A stretch of DNA of 64,000 bases from Rhea pennata (GCF_028389875.1 NC_084682.1:5962001-6026000), one strand, 5' to 3'; counted from the first letter of the stretch, positions 22,256 to 32,324 are shown. Numbers and translations are program-made. Notes: generated by a model from the sequence alone, not told the origin.

Positions 22256-24181
22256 CTAGGGCGGCGAGTAGCGCTCAATGGTCCGGGCGGCCTCGGCGTG
22301 CAGGTGCGGGGCCTGCGCCAGCACCTCGGCCGCCTTGTCCTGGCTCAGCCCCAGGTGCTCGGCCGTGAACTTGGCCAGCGGGTAGAGGCTCTCCATGGCC
22401 TTGGGGTCGCTGAGGAAGTGCGAGGTGTGGGAGAGCAGCTCGGCCGCCTTCTCCTGCTTGAGCCCCAGCTGGTCGGCGGTGAGGCGGGCCATGGCGTAGA
22501 CGCTGTCGGGGAAGTCCAGCTTGGCCTTGCCGTCGGGGCCGGCGGCGTGCATCTTCATGTGGCTGATGAGGTTGCGCTGCTGGGCGAACTTGCCGCCGCA
22601 CACCTGGCACTCGTAGGGCTTCTCGCCCGAGTGGATGCGCATGTGCTCGGTGAGGCGGTACTGGCGCGTGAAGCGCATGCCGCAGGCGTCGCAGGCGAAG
22701 GGCTTGAGGCCCAGGTGGCTGCGCATGTGGCGCGTCATGGTGCCGCGCTGCGTGAACTTCTTGCCGCAGATGGTGCAAGGGTAGGGCCGCGTGAGCCAGT
22801 GCGTCTTCTCGTGCTGCCGCAGCGTCGCCGGGTCCTTGTAGGACTTGTCGCAGGACGAGCAGCGGTAGGGCCGCAGGATGTCGCCCAGCCCCGGGCCGCC
22901 CTTGTCCAGGAAGGGCACGGCCTGCTCCGCGGCCGCCTTGTGATACAGCTCCTCTTCGTTGTGGGCCTCCACGTGGGCGTTGAGCTGCTCGGAGCTGGGG
23001 AAGCCCTTGCCGCAGGGGATGCACACGTAGAGGTTGTCGCCCAGGCTCTCGGGCTCGTAGCCCAGGTGGTTGCAGTAGCGGTCCAGCGCGTCGCCGGGCG
23101 AGGGGCCCTCGCTGCTGCCCGTGTCCTCGCTGGTGCTGTTGTCGGGCTCCAGGTCGTTGCTCTCCACGCTGGGGTAGCGGGGCTGCGGCGCCGCGGGCGG
23201 CGAGTCGGCTTTTTCCTCCCGCTCCAGCTCCTTCTCGGCCTCGCCCTCGTCCAGGTAGGGCCCCAGGGGCTCGTGCTTCATCCAGCGGTACATGAGCTCG
23301 CGCCCGTCGGCGCGGGGCAGCGGGGGTTCGGCGCAGGGCGGCGTGCCGCGGAAGGGGTCGGCGGCGTGCGGGTGGCCCCCCGGCTCGCCGCCCGGCGGCG
23401 AGTCCTTGTAGGCGACGGCGTGGCCGGCCAGGAGGCCGGTGCTCACCGGGGGGCTGTCGTGCCGCGGGGGCAGCGAGGGCTCGCGGGGCTCGCCGGGCAG
23501 CAGGCGGTCGGTGGGCAGGAGCTGGGCGGAGGGGCCGGTGGGGCTCTTCTTGGAGAGGTCGAGGCCGCAGGGCGGCGAGCAGTGGCGCTCGGGCGGGCAC
23601 AGCCCGTGCGGGTGCAGCGGGGCGCCCTGCGAGGCCGAGGCGTAGAGCTCGCCGCACTGCGTGTTGAGCGGCGCCGCCGGCTCCACGGGCGGCAGGTCCA
23701 CGGGCCGCGGCGTGCCCGAGTAGCAGGCTTGGATGACCGGCGTGGCGGCGCGCAGCCCCCGGCCCAGTTTGTAGGGCGCGTAGCCCCCGCGCAGGTGGCA
23801 GTATTTGCCGCTGCGCTTCAGCTTCTTCTTGCAAAGCGCCACCAGGCCGGGGATCTGGAGGTAGCTGGCGGCGGCCAGCACGGCGCCCAGGCTCTGCTCG
23901 CCGCCCGGCTCGCAGTCAGCCAGGCGGCCGGTGTAGATGAAGTCCAGGATGAGGCGGAAGATGCCGGGGCTCACCATCTCATGGTCCAAGTTGAGCAGGT
24001 TGTCGTGCACCACCAGCGACTTGAGGTAGGCGCTGCTGGCCGCCAGGATGTTCTTGTGCGCGCGGAAGAGCGCGTTCTGCACCACGATGATCACGTCGCA
24101 CAGGAAGCCCTTGGTGCGCTGCGTGTTCAGCTGCAGCAGCAGCTGCCGCGAGTGGCTCGGCACCTCCATGGCGTCCAGCAT
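22256..24181 (-). CDS. HIC1: HIC1, BTB/POZ and five-zinc-finger transcriptional repressor
   Basis: A single exon encodes 641 residues from ATG 24179-24181 (MLDAMEVPSHSRQ) to TAG 22256-22258. Order: BTB/POZ domain at about 11-121 (GFLCDVIIVVQNALFRAHKN); the CtBP-binding motif GLDLSKK at 206-212; a SUMO-consensus MKHEP at 301-305 (K302); acidic/Ser-rich segment 336-365; C2H2 fingers at about 385-407, 439-461, 467-489, 495-517 and 523-545, the last four contiguous and near-identical to vertebrate HIC1; C-tail with LGLSQDKAAEVLAQ. HIC1 is a nuclear, p53-linked, sequence-specific repressor that recruits CtBP and HDACs. It is shorter than mammalian HIC1 (about 714-733 aa) because poly-Ala and poly-Gly linkers are absent. 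A splice acceptor (TCTTGCAG) sits 20 bases before the ATG, so 5' sequence comes from separate first exons. The gene lies tail-to-tail with SMG6. Confidence 0.97.
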   Translation of the reverse strand: MLDAMEVPSHSRQLLLQLNTQRTKGFLCDVIIVVQNALFRAHKNILAASSAYLKSLVVHDNLLNLDHEMVSPGIFRLILDFIYTGRLADCEPGGEQSLGAVLAAASYLQIPGLVALCKKKLKRSGKYCHLRGGYAPYKLGRGLRAATPVIQACYSGTPRPVDLPPVEPAAPLNTQCGELYASASQGAPLHPHGLCPPERHCSPPCGLDLSKKSPTGPSAQLLPTDRLLPGEPREPSLPPRHDSPPVSTGLLAGHAVAYKDSPPGGEPGGHPHAADPFRGTPPCAEPPLPRADGRELMYRWMKHEPLGPYLDEGEAEKELEREEKADSPPAAPQPRYPSVESNDLEPDNSTSEDTGSSEGPSPGDALDRYCNHLGYEPESLGDNLYVCIPCGKGFPSSEQLNAHVEAHNEEELYHKAAAEQAVPFLDKGGPGLGDILRPYRCSSCDKSYKDPATLRQHEKTHWLTRPYPCTICGKKFTQRGTMTRHMRSHLGLKPFACDACGMRFTRQYRLTEHMRIHSGEKPYECQVCGGKFAQQRNLISHMKMHAAGPDGKAKLDFPDSVYAMARLTADQLGLKQEKAAELLSHTSHFLSDPKAMESLYPLAKFTAEHLGLSQDKAAEVLAQAPHLHAEAARTIERYSPP

Positions 24182-24396
24182 CGCGCTCCTCGCCCGCCGC
24201 CCTGCAAGACGCGGCCGGTGAGCGCCGTGGGGCGGCCGGCCACGCCGTGGGGCACTCAACCCGCGCGGCGCGCGGGGGGCCCCGGCGGCAGGCGGGCGGG
24301 TGGGCGAGCGGCGAAGCGGGCGAGGGGCCGGCGGGGGCCGGCAGCGCACGCCGCCGCGTCCCGGCTGCTCTGCGCGCCGGCTCGCCTGTGCCACCG

Positions 24397-24402
24397 CTTA
24401 TA
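24397..24402 (-). promoter_or_regulatory. HIC1: TATA-like box of a proximal HIC1 promoter
   Basis: Reads GATATAAGCG on the - strand, 216 bases upstream of the HIC1 ATG. Transcription would begin near 24370 and could read unspliced into the coding exon. Vertebrate HIC1 is known to use several promoters. Confidence 0.4.
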
Positions 24403-24635
24403 TCGGGGCTCGCTTCTCGCCGGCCGGGGGGGCGGGGAGGGGGTTAAAACCCCCGGAGGCATTTGGAGAAAGTGACATCACTCGCCGCCGCTTCCAGCGC
24501 CGCGCCGCGCCCGGGCCCCGCCGCCCCGGGGCCGTGCCGGGGGCCCCGCTCCCACCTGCCGCCCCGGCCGCCCGCCCCGCCGAGCGCCGCGGGCAGCGGC
24601 CGCCGCAGCCGCTCGCCCCGCTTGCTCGCCGTTAC

Positions 24636-24720
24636 CTGCGCCGCGCCCGCCGCTCCGGCTCCCCGCGGCGCTTCGCCGCCTCTTATGCGCCCCGGTGCCG
24701 GGAGGCGGCTGGCCGTGCCC
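24636..24720 (-). other. HIC1: Candidate non-coding HIC1 first exon (donor at 24636)
   Basis: Donor GCGCAG|GTAACG on the - strand with last exon base 24636. A CATAAGA (TATA-like) stretch lies just upstream at about 24675-24685. The 5' limit is not determinable. It would splice to the acceptor at 24202-24203. Confidence 0.35.
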
Positions 24721-24944
24721 CCGGCGCCCCCCGCCCCCGTTTCCTCTCCCCCCTGCGAGGTGAGCGCCGCCGGCCGCGGGGGGACGGGACGGCACGGGAC
24801 GGCACGGGACGAGATGGGACGGGGCGGGGGGGACGGGACCTCCCCTCCCCGCCTCCGCTCCGGTCCCGGGCCCCCCGCCCAGGTGCGCGGCCAGGGGAAA
24901 AGGAAAGGGGAGGAGGCGGGGGGGGGCGCGGAGCCGGGGGTTAC

Positions 24945-24996
24945 CTGGGCGCCCGGTGGCCTCCGCCAGCCAGCCGAGGTCTCGGTGGACTCTCAT
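24945..24996 (-). CDS. HIC1: Candidate HIC1 alternative first coding exon
   Basis: ATG at 24994-24996 opens MRVHRDLGWLAEATGRP followed by a donor CCCAG|GTAACC (last exon base 24945). Joined to the HIC1 acceptor (exon 2 starts at 24201) the frame stays open and reads into GRRARSA-MLDAME, giving a 24-residue extension in frame with HIC1. Human HIC1 also has an isoform with a short extra N-terminus from an alternative first exon, but its residues differ. Splice sites and frame are seen; use is inferred. Confidence 0.45.
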
Positions 24997-25571
24997 GGCC
25001 CCGCGCAGAGGGCTCAGCCCCGGGGGCGCCGCCGGGCGCTGCCCGCCGCCGGCCGCCGCCGCTCCATGCCGCGCCGCTGCCGCGCTCCCGGCCGGCCGAG
25101 CGCCCCTCGGAGCGGGCGGCGGCGGCGGCTCCTCCTCGGGGCTCCCGGCGCCGCCAGCGCGGAGGTGAAGCCCGGGCTGCGAACTCCCCCTGACCCCGGC
25201 CTGAACTCCGCGCAGCGCCGCTGGCTGTTAAAGGGACGGCGGGAGGTTTCCTCCTCCCCTCCCCGGGCGGGGCACGGCCGGGCCGGGCCCCCCCTTCCCC
25301 TCCGCCCCGGCGGCCGCGGGAGGAGCGGGGGCGCCTCCTCCCGCCCGGCCCCGCCGCGCCCTCGGGGGTCCCGGAGCGGCGGGCGCCGCCGGGGGAGCCC
25401 TCGCCCGGACCCAGAGGCAGCCCCGAAGGGGCTCCCGGCGCCTCTCGCTGGGTCCGGGCCAAGGCGCCCCCCAGGCCGAGCCCAGCCCCGAAGGGTCCCC
25501 CCGGCGCCCCGGAGCCCCGCGGGCCGCCCCGGTGGGGATGGAGAGCGCCGGCGCTGCCCGGCGGCACCTAC

Positions 25572-25660
25572 CTCGGAGCGCCCCGGCGCCTCCGCTGCCG
25601 CCCTCGGCGGGCCCCGCCGCCGCCGCGGGCCGCTGCCGCTCGCGGGGCGCCACCTAGCGG
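25572..25660 (-). other. HIC1: Candidate distal HIC1 first exon (donor at 25572)
   Basis: Strong donor GAG|GTAGGTG on the - strand, last exon base 25572, within the CpG island. No ATG in frame is visible, so it would be 5'UTR. The start is arbitrary. Confidence 0.3.
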
Positions 25661-26830
25661 CGTCCGGTGCGCGCCGCCGCCGCCGCCCGTCGGGGCCGCG
25701 GCTCCTCCCCCCGCGCAGGTGCGCGGCGGCCCCCGACGGGACGCGCCGCGCCGCGCCGCGCTTCGCCCCGGCTCTGCCTCCGCCGCCGCTTCGGCAGGGC
25801 CCGCGGCGCGCGTCGGGGCGCCCCCGTGGCCGCTTCTCCGCTCGGCGCGGCTCCGGCCCCCGCTCCCCGTCGGGGCTGCATCTGCAGTCAGGGAAAGGGG
25901 GGGGCGATCGCGGGTTTTGGGGTCGCTGCCCCCTGTCGGCTGTGCCCCCCATGCATCCTCGGTGCCCCCCACGCGGGGAGGGCCACCCACGGGGGCCCCA
26001 TCGGGGCTGGGGGCCGTGGAGGGACCCTAGTGGGTGCCCACGGGTGCAGGTGCTTTACAGTGTGTGTGTGGGGGGATTCACCCCCCCTAATGCGCTCCCC
26101 TTGGAGGAGCGCAGAAAAGGGGGTACGCAGCCCTGCGCCCGTGGGCGATGGCGCAGTGCGGCCCGGCCCAGGCTGGGGTCCGCACGGGCTCCGGGCTCGC
26201 GGGGGGCAGTGGAGGCAGCACCCCGCTTTCCTCCTGGCCCGTTCCTCCATCCACCCCCCCCTCCAAAATGGCCATGGGGCAGGGGCCCACAGGGGACCCT
26301 GGAGCCCAGGGTGCCTCCAGCCGCGGGGCCTTGGCGGAGCTGCCTCTCGCTTCGCGCTTTCACTTCTCCTTTCTCACGGCTGCGGCCTCTTGCACAACCC
26401 CGTCCGTCCCCCCCGCCACCCCCGGGGCCGCCGGACCTGCGGCTCCAGCCAAGGCCACGCACGTGCCCGCAGCAAGGGCCATGCTGCCACCGGCCCCTGC
26501 CCGCGCCTCCAGGCCTGCCGCACCGTCCGAGCCCCTCTGCAGGGGCTGGGGCGCAACCATCCCCCCCCCGGATGTATTCTGTCGTGCCCCAGCTCGCTGC
26601 CGCTCGGCTGGATCCTGTCCGTGGGTCGGAGCCGGCACCCTCCGGCTCGCCGTGTAGGCGGCACGCTCCGCTCCGGGGGCCCGGACGTGGGTGGCCGTGT
26701 GCCGGCGAGCGCGGCAGCCCCGCGGTGGCACGTCCCGGGCACCCCCGGCGGCCAGGCCGTCCTGCGCCTTGTGCCTGCTGGATCCCGAGAGCGGGACAAG
26801 CGCGACCCTCGTTTCAGACACACGGTTTAA

Positions 26831-27000
26831 TCTCAGCTCCCCGGACACTAATTTCCCCCTTTTTTTCCTGTTCAATTAACGGCTGGAAATGTTTCGGGTT
26901 CTGGCAGCGAGCTCTGGACGTTGCTGTGAGCGATGGCTCCCGCGGGCTCCGTCCCGGTAATTTATGGGGCTGCGCTGCATAAATCAAGGCAGCGAGCGGC
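26831..27000. promoter_or_regulatory. AT-rich element upstream of HIC1 promoters
   Basis: CAATTAACGG, GTAATTTATGG and GCATAAATCAAGG occur within 170 bases immediately after the CpG island, 1.3-1.4 kb upstream of the farthest candidate HIC1 exon. The composition contrast suggests a conserved element; function is inferred. Confidence 0.3.
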
Positions 27001-28919
27001 TCGGAGACAGCTGCCTCCCTGGGGCCGAGGAGGGACCCCGGGCTGCCCCCGCTACCTGGTGAGTGATGCCGCAGCCCGCGGGGGCACAGGCAGGGAGCCG
27101 GAGGGCCCGAGGGGGACGGAAGGGGAAGACTTTCAACTCTTCCACTTTGTTTGCAGCTTTGCCCGGCTCTCCCGGGAGCAGGAGGACGGGGCGGTGCCTG
27201 CAGGGAGAGCGGGGCGCTGAGGCTCGGCAGGTAGAGGTGGGCTCAGACCCGTACCTTGGCTTATAATATCCCCCCTCCTCCTCCCTGGCTTCCTCCCCTC
27301 TCTTCTGGAGATGCCCAAATGCCAGGGTGATGGGCAGCTGCCCCCCTCCCTTCCCACTCTCCCATGCTCTGAGGGCCTGGGGGCAATTCTCACGGCAACG
27401 GCATCATCCGGAAAGGCTGGACTGGGCCGCTGCTGTGGCCACATCCTGCGCTAGGAGCCAGGGGAAAGCCCAGGCTCCCCGAACACCCTCCGAGGCCCTG
27501 CACCCTGCTGCGATGCCCCGGGGTGCCAACGTGCTCAGCCCCCCGCAGCTCCGTCGCTGCCTGGCCACGGTCCCGCGGGGCTGCAGTGCAGGGAGCAGCT
27601 GGGAAGTGCGGCGGCGGCCGCGCCGCCGGGGCCGCAGGCAGAGCCAGCGCCGGCCAACAGCAGCGTGCAGGAGAGGGGCATTTTCGCCTCAATGTGCTGA
27701 GCAGATTGGAAACAGCTCTGGTTAAGTCATTGGCTCTGTTGGGAGGTCTGAGCTGGAGCGTCTCCCGTCTGTGCCCCCTCCCCACGATCAATCACAGAGC
27801 AGCAAATTAGCCCAGATGCTGGGAGATTCGGTTCAAATCCAGCTGTGGTTTGGATCGCGCTCGCATGCCTGGCTTCATGTGGGACCCGGGCTTTTGGACA
27901 GGATACAGCCCCTGGTCTCCGCAGGGCCCTGCTTCCCAGCTCAGCCTCTCCCCGAAGCCCACACACATGTGTTCGATTACGGCGCGCGCTGGCCAGCTGA
28001 GCCGCGGCGCTCGCTGTGCGGAGCCTGGAGCCCCTGGTGGCAGCTCGCACTTCATTTTCCTGGCGGTGCCGCGGCACGCCAGCACGCTGCGCGTCAGCCC
28101 CACGCGCTCCCAGCCCTCCTGGGGGCATTTCCTGTCCCCCGCGGCCATCGTGCCACCGTGGCCCACGGAACCAGCATGCGGGGAGCTGGCACAGGGGGCC
28201 TGGGCTGCACGGAGCCTGCTCACCCCACCGGACCCACGGGAAGGTGGTGGGGGTGTCAGCAGCTCCTTTTACTTGAAATGCCGCTGGCCACCCCCGTGGG
28301 GCCTGTGCCGGCAGCCCCCTCTGTGCACGGCGCCTCCCGGCCCTGCGGCATGCCAGCTTTGCCAGCCTGAGACTGCAAAACTCGTGACACAAGTGAGGTG
28401 CTGCGAGAAGTTCAGGTGACCGCCTCAGGGCTGCGGCAGTGGGTGCTGCCCACCCTGCTGCATGCCAGGGAGTGGCAGCGAGGACACTGGTGGTGGGGCC
28501 TGCTCGGCTGGGCTGCTGGAAGCGGGTGCCGGCGGGGAGCAGCCACCAAGCAACGTCCCACCCCAGCCGAGGGCCAGCTCCTCTCCGCCGGCAGTGGTGA
28601 GGCTGCCAGGTCCGGCGTGTGCGTGCCCTGCGGGTGCTGCAGGGTGCCCGGTGTATCCCGTGCAACGAGTCCCCCCCCCGCACACACTGGGCCCCGGCAG
28701 CCGCAGGCAGGGAGGAGGGAGCCCAGGCGCGGAGGGAGGTTGTGCCCCAGTGCCGACGTCCTGCCCGGGCTGCTGTGGAGCTGCTGGAGGGCAGTGGAGA
28801 AGGTGGAGCTGCTTCGGCGCTTTCTACGCCCGGTGCCAGCCTGGGCGGCTGGGCTGGAGGCGGCGGAGCCCGCAGTGGGGCCTGCATCTCCTGCGGCAGC
28901 TGCGGGACAATGCTCGGGG
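27001..28919. other. Intergenic DNA between HIC1 and the minisatellite
   Basis: No gene recognised. GC-rich, with an AT-richer patch at 27660-27870. Open frames on both strands lack similarity and splice context. Confidence 0.55.
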
Positions 28920-29395
28920 GGCCAAAGGCACCTTCCCTGTGGGTGATGCTCAGGGGACCAAGGGACCCTCCCTGGGGGCAATGCTTGGCCAGGCAAGGGG
29001 ACCTGCCCTGCAGGATGGTGCTCAGCTGGGTACGGGGCCCTTCCCTGCACAGTGATGCTCGTGGAGGGGCAGGGTGGAACCTTCCCTGTGGGGTGACACT
29101 CAGGGGATGAAAGGGACTTTCTCTGTGGGGCAACAGAGAGCTGAACAGGGGGACCCTTCCCTGCCAGGTGATGCTCTGATGGGTGAGGGAACCTTCCCCG
29201 TGGGCGACGCTCAGCCGAGGGGACCCTTCCCCACAGGGTGATGCTCAGCCAGGCAAGGGGCCTTCCTGCCAGATGATGCTCCAGCTGGTGAGGAGACCTT
29301 CCCTGCAGGTTGATGCGCTGAGGACCCGGGGACCTTCCCCGCGGGGTGATGCTCTGACAGGCGAGGACATCTTCCCTGTGGGGCCTCATTCCTCA
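28920..29395. repeat. Minisatellite, about 36-bp unit, about 13 copies
   Basis: The core CCTTCCCTGTGGGGTGATGC and variants recurs at 28931, 28966, 29002, 29039, 29080, 29117, 29155, 29192, 29225, 29261, 29297, 29332 and 29369, spacing 33-41 bases, mostly 35-38. Units are diverged. Because 36 is a multiple of three, ORFs through it show a 12-residue periodicity (EHHLAGKGP-like) but no protein is supported. Confidence 0.85.
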
Positions 29396-31200
29396 CGTTG
29401 TGGTTTTCAGGAAGGGGCCTCCCAGCCTGCATCCTTGCAGGCCCCTTGGGGACCCCCTTCCCCCAGAGACCTCGGCACGCGGGAGCATCTCCACAGTCCG
29501 AGCCGGGAATTGCCCCAGTCACCCACAAACAGAGTGGGGGCACTTACCCCGCAAAAGCAATAGCCCCCATCCCACCCCACTGCCCGCACCTGCCATCGTG
29601 GGGGGGCAGGCTGCTCCCTCCCCGCGATGGATACTGCGGGGCAGGGAGTGGGGGGGGGAGAGCGGGGACTGGGGGGGGGTCCCGTCCCTGCCGGGGCTGC
29701 CCATGCTGGTGCCCCAGCGGCGGAGGGGGCGGGGGGGGCCCCGCAGCGTCGCTCGCTGCTCGGCCCACGAGATGGCAGCAGCGGGCCGCGCTCGGGGCCG
29801 CTCCCCCGCCGCCGCCGCCGACTCCCCCTCGGGGCCCGGGGGCCGCCGCTCCGGCCGGTGCACAGCGGGGCGGGGAGGGGGGGGGACGGGGCAGCGGCCC
29901 CCGGGCCCCGAGGGGGCGGCGGCGGGTCCGGGGGAGGCGCTGCGCAGCCGGTGCCGGTGGGCCGGGCCCGGTGCTGACTAATGCCGGGGCTGAGTCACGG
30001 CTGCGGCGGGGAGCGCTGCGGCAGCGGCCCCTCCACGCCGGAGCCCCGACGGGGCGGGCGCCGCCGCCGCTGCCGTTGCTGCCGCTGCTGGGCGGCGGAC
30101 CAGGGAGGGGGAGGGGGGTCGGCGCGGAGGGCACCCCGCAGCCCCATAGCCCCGGGGGTGGACTCGGGGCGCCCCGGGGGAGGGGAAATGGGACCCTGAG
30201 CTCCGGGAGGGCGGCGTGGCTGTGGGAGCACCCCGTGCCGAGGAGCACCCAGCGCTCCCGTGCAGCCTGGGGGGCTCGGGGGGGCGCAGGCAGCCGAGGG
30301 GCCGCGGCAGCGGCAGCGCTGCTGCTGTCAGCGCCGACGCCGCTGTTGCCGGGGCGACGCTATGATGCTCCGTCCGTGCACGGCGTGAGGTCAGAAGCCT
30401 CCAGCAGGAACGGGGGGAGTCGGCGCCCCCCACCCCCCTCGCCGGGGGTCGGCACCGGGGCTGGGAGGGGCGGCCAGGCCTCCCGGGAGCGCCCGCGGGA
30501 GAGCCCGCCGGGGCGGCCGGCGGCACCCCCAGGCAGCGGGCACTGCAGTGTGAGCGCTCCCGGTCACCCCACGCAGGCCTTTCCCCCGTTCCCTCCCGCT
30601 TGTGTCGATCTGCGGGGCACCCACGGGTGCTCGCAGCCCCTCACCGCACCAGAAAGGGGGGGGGGGGGGGTCGCCTCACAGTCGGGGCTGCAGGAGGCAG
30701 GATTGGGGCCGGGGGTAGCGGCAGCCAGGCCTGGTCTGGGTGCAGGCACGGTGCAAGGTGGGCGGGGGGGTGCTGGCACCCGGCCGTGGCACCCCCCCCC
30801 CCCCCAATCCTGCATGATCCCTCCCGCCGTGGCTGTGCCCAGGCAGGCCCCATACTGCCAGCCCCATGGCGCTGCCGGCAGGCCTCGATGGGGTGCACGG
30901 CGTGAGCCTGGCGGGGCGGTGGGGCTGGCCCCCTGGGCGGCTGCGGTACCGCCGGGTGCTTGGGGGGGGGGGTGTCGCTCGGGCCTGGGGGCAGGCAGGG
31001 GGGTGTGTGTGCGTTGCAGCCGTCGGGGCGGCCGGAGGCTCCGCAAGCGCCCCACGGGTGCGCGGCCCCACGGGGGTGCAGCGGGGCCGAGGTGGCGCAG
31101 AAGGGTGCGGGGGACGGCGGCCGCCCCGGGCTGCGCCCCCGAGAGCAGCGGGCCCGGTGCAGCCCGGACCCCCGACCACAGCACCCGATCGCTGCCCCCC
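29396..31200. other. GC-rich 5' flank of the miR-212/132 promoter
   Basis: Very GC-rich with G and C homopolymers of 8-14 bases. No conserved exon recognised. The 607-aa open frame here is compositional. Confidence 0.6.
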
Positions 31201-31216
31201 CCCCCCCCCCCGCCGA

Positions 31217-31343
31217 TATAAATAGTAGCGTCTTCCCGTTCCCTAAATTTCCTCGCTGACGTAGCGCTCACGTCATTGTGTAGGTTGATGCTTTTCTATG
31301 AATGAGCCGAGATCCCCGTTACTACGAGCCCGATCCTATAAAA
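31217..31343 (+). promoter_or_regulatory. miR-212/132 promoter: two CREs and TATA boxes
   Basis: TGACGTA (31257-31263) and CACGTCA (31269-31275, TGACGTG on the other strand) are cyclic-AMP response elements 5 bases apart. TATAAAA is at 31337-31343 and an upstream TATAAATA at 31217-31224. The miR-212/132 cluster is established as a CREB target in mammals, so the arrangement is conserved. Start site expected near 31366-31372. A GGACAGCGC at 31358-31366 resembles the right half of an RE1/REST site, without a matching left half. Confidence 0.75.
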
Positions 31344-31366
31344 GCCCCGCGCGCTGCGGACAGCGC

Positions 31367-31514
31367 AGGCACCGCCACCGGCGCCGTCCCCCGCCGGGAG
31401 CTGCGCGGCACCGGCACCGGCACCGGCACCGGCGGCGGCACCGGCGGCGGCGGGGTCCGGCCGCGGCACACCGGGGCGCCGAGGAGGTAAGGCACCGGCG
31501 GGGCTCGCCCGCAG
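31367..31514 (+). ncRNA. miR-212/132 host transcript, first exon
   Basis: Begins about 25-30 bases after the TATA box and ends at one of two strong donors: GAG|GTAAGG (last base 31486) or CAG|GTAAGG (last base 31514). Contains a CCGGCA-type tandem (about 31405-31450). No coding potential is claimed. Boundaries are inferred. Confidence 0.5.
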
Positions 31515-32324
31515 GTAAGGAGGGCCGGAGCCCGCGGCGGGGACGGCAGCGGGCAGCGCAGCCCCCAGCGCCGCGCACCTGCACCTGCGGGTCCGGGCAC
31601 GGCGGGCCCCGCCGCCCCCCTCGGCGGGGCGGGCTGCGGCGGGAGCGCGGGGGGGGGGGGGGGGGGCTCTGCGGCGGGCGGGGGCGGCTGGCGCAGCCCC
31701 ACGTGCGGGCCCGGTGCGCGGGGGCGGCGGGGCCTTTGCGCGGCGCCGGCGGGGGCGGTGCGCGGGGGCGGGCGCTGAGCACGGAGCCGCCCCGGGGGCG
31801 CGCACGGCGGGGCCGTCCGCTCCCGGCCGCCGGCACCTTGCGGGGGAGATGAGACACCGCACCCCCCTCCCGCCGGTCCCCGGCGGCCCCCCGCCGCTGT
31901 GGGCTGCCGTTGTTATTAAAGCCCCGGTGCTGCCAGCACGCCTCCTCCTCTGAGTGTCGCCGGATCCGGCCCCGACGGGGCCGCCCCAGCCCGCACCTGA
32001 CCCCTCCCCCGGACCACGGACATCCCCGCCCAGGGTGTAGGGCCCGCCTGGGTACGGGACACCACGGTGAGAGGCGCCGCGGGCCGCCGCGCCCCGCACC
32101 CCACGCAGCGCCCCGTCCGGGTGCTGCCGTGCACCCTGGGGCTCCCCACGCCCGAGTGGGGCCGCAGCGCTGCCCTTGGTGCTGCTCAGCCCCCCACTCC
32201 CCCCCCGGCTAGGGGCTGATCGCCTTCACCCCGGGCTGCCCCTCTTCTCTTCCGTCCCCCCCCCCCCCGCCCCCCGAGCCCAGGGCGTCGGAAGAGCGTG
32301 GAGACCCCGTCGAGGAGACCCCGA

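Larger units (their letters stand above)
22260..26350. promoter_or_regulatory. HIC1: HIC1 CpG island
   Basis: Continuous CpG-dense DNA over the HIC1 coding exon and about 2 kb upstream of it, with GC-box runs and short tandems such as GGGACGGCAC repeated at 24780-24825. HIC1 takes its name from hypermethylation of this island in cancer. Open frames longer than 700 aa antisense to HIC1 reflect the lack of stop codons at this composition. Confidence 0.75.

Noticed and set aside
22298..24475. 725-aa open frame on the + strand antisense to HIC1
   Set aside because: Exact mirror of the HIC1 coding exon; low-complexity Gly/Ala/Val/Leu translation with no domain, caused by GC-rich codons on the other strand.
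24463..26982. 839-aa open frame on the + strand across the HIC1 promoter island
   Set aside because: Arg/Pro/Gly/Ala low-complexity product of a CpG island; frames on both strands are open to a similar degree and no similarity is seen.
28412..29389. 325-aa minus-strand frame with 12-residue repeats
   Set aside because: The periodicity comes from the 36-bp minisatellite; unit indels shift frame, and no start or splice context supports translation.
28920..29395. CRISPR-like array
   Set aside because: Units are contiguous, diverged and lack unique spacers; eukaryotic context. It is a minisatellite.
29398..31221. 607-aa open frame upstream of miR-212/132
   Set aside because: Compositional; spans homopolymers and ends at the promoter. 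No splice or protein support.
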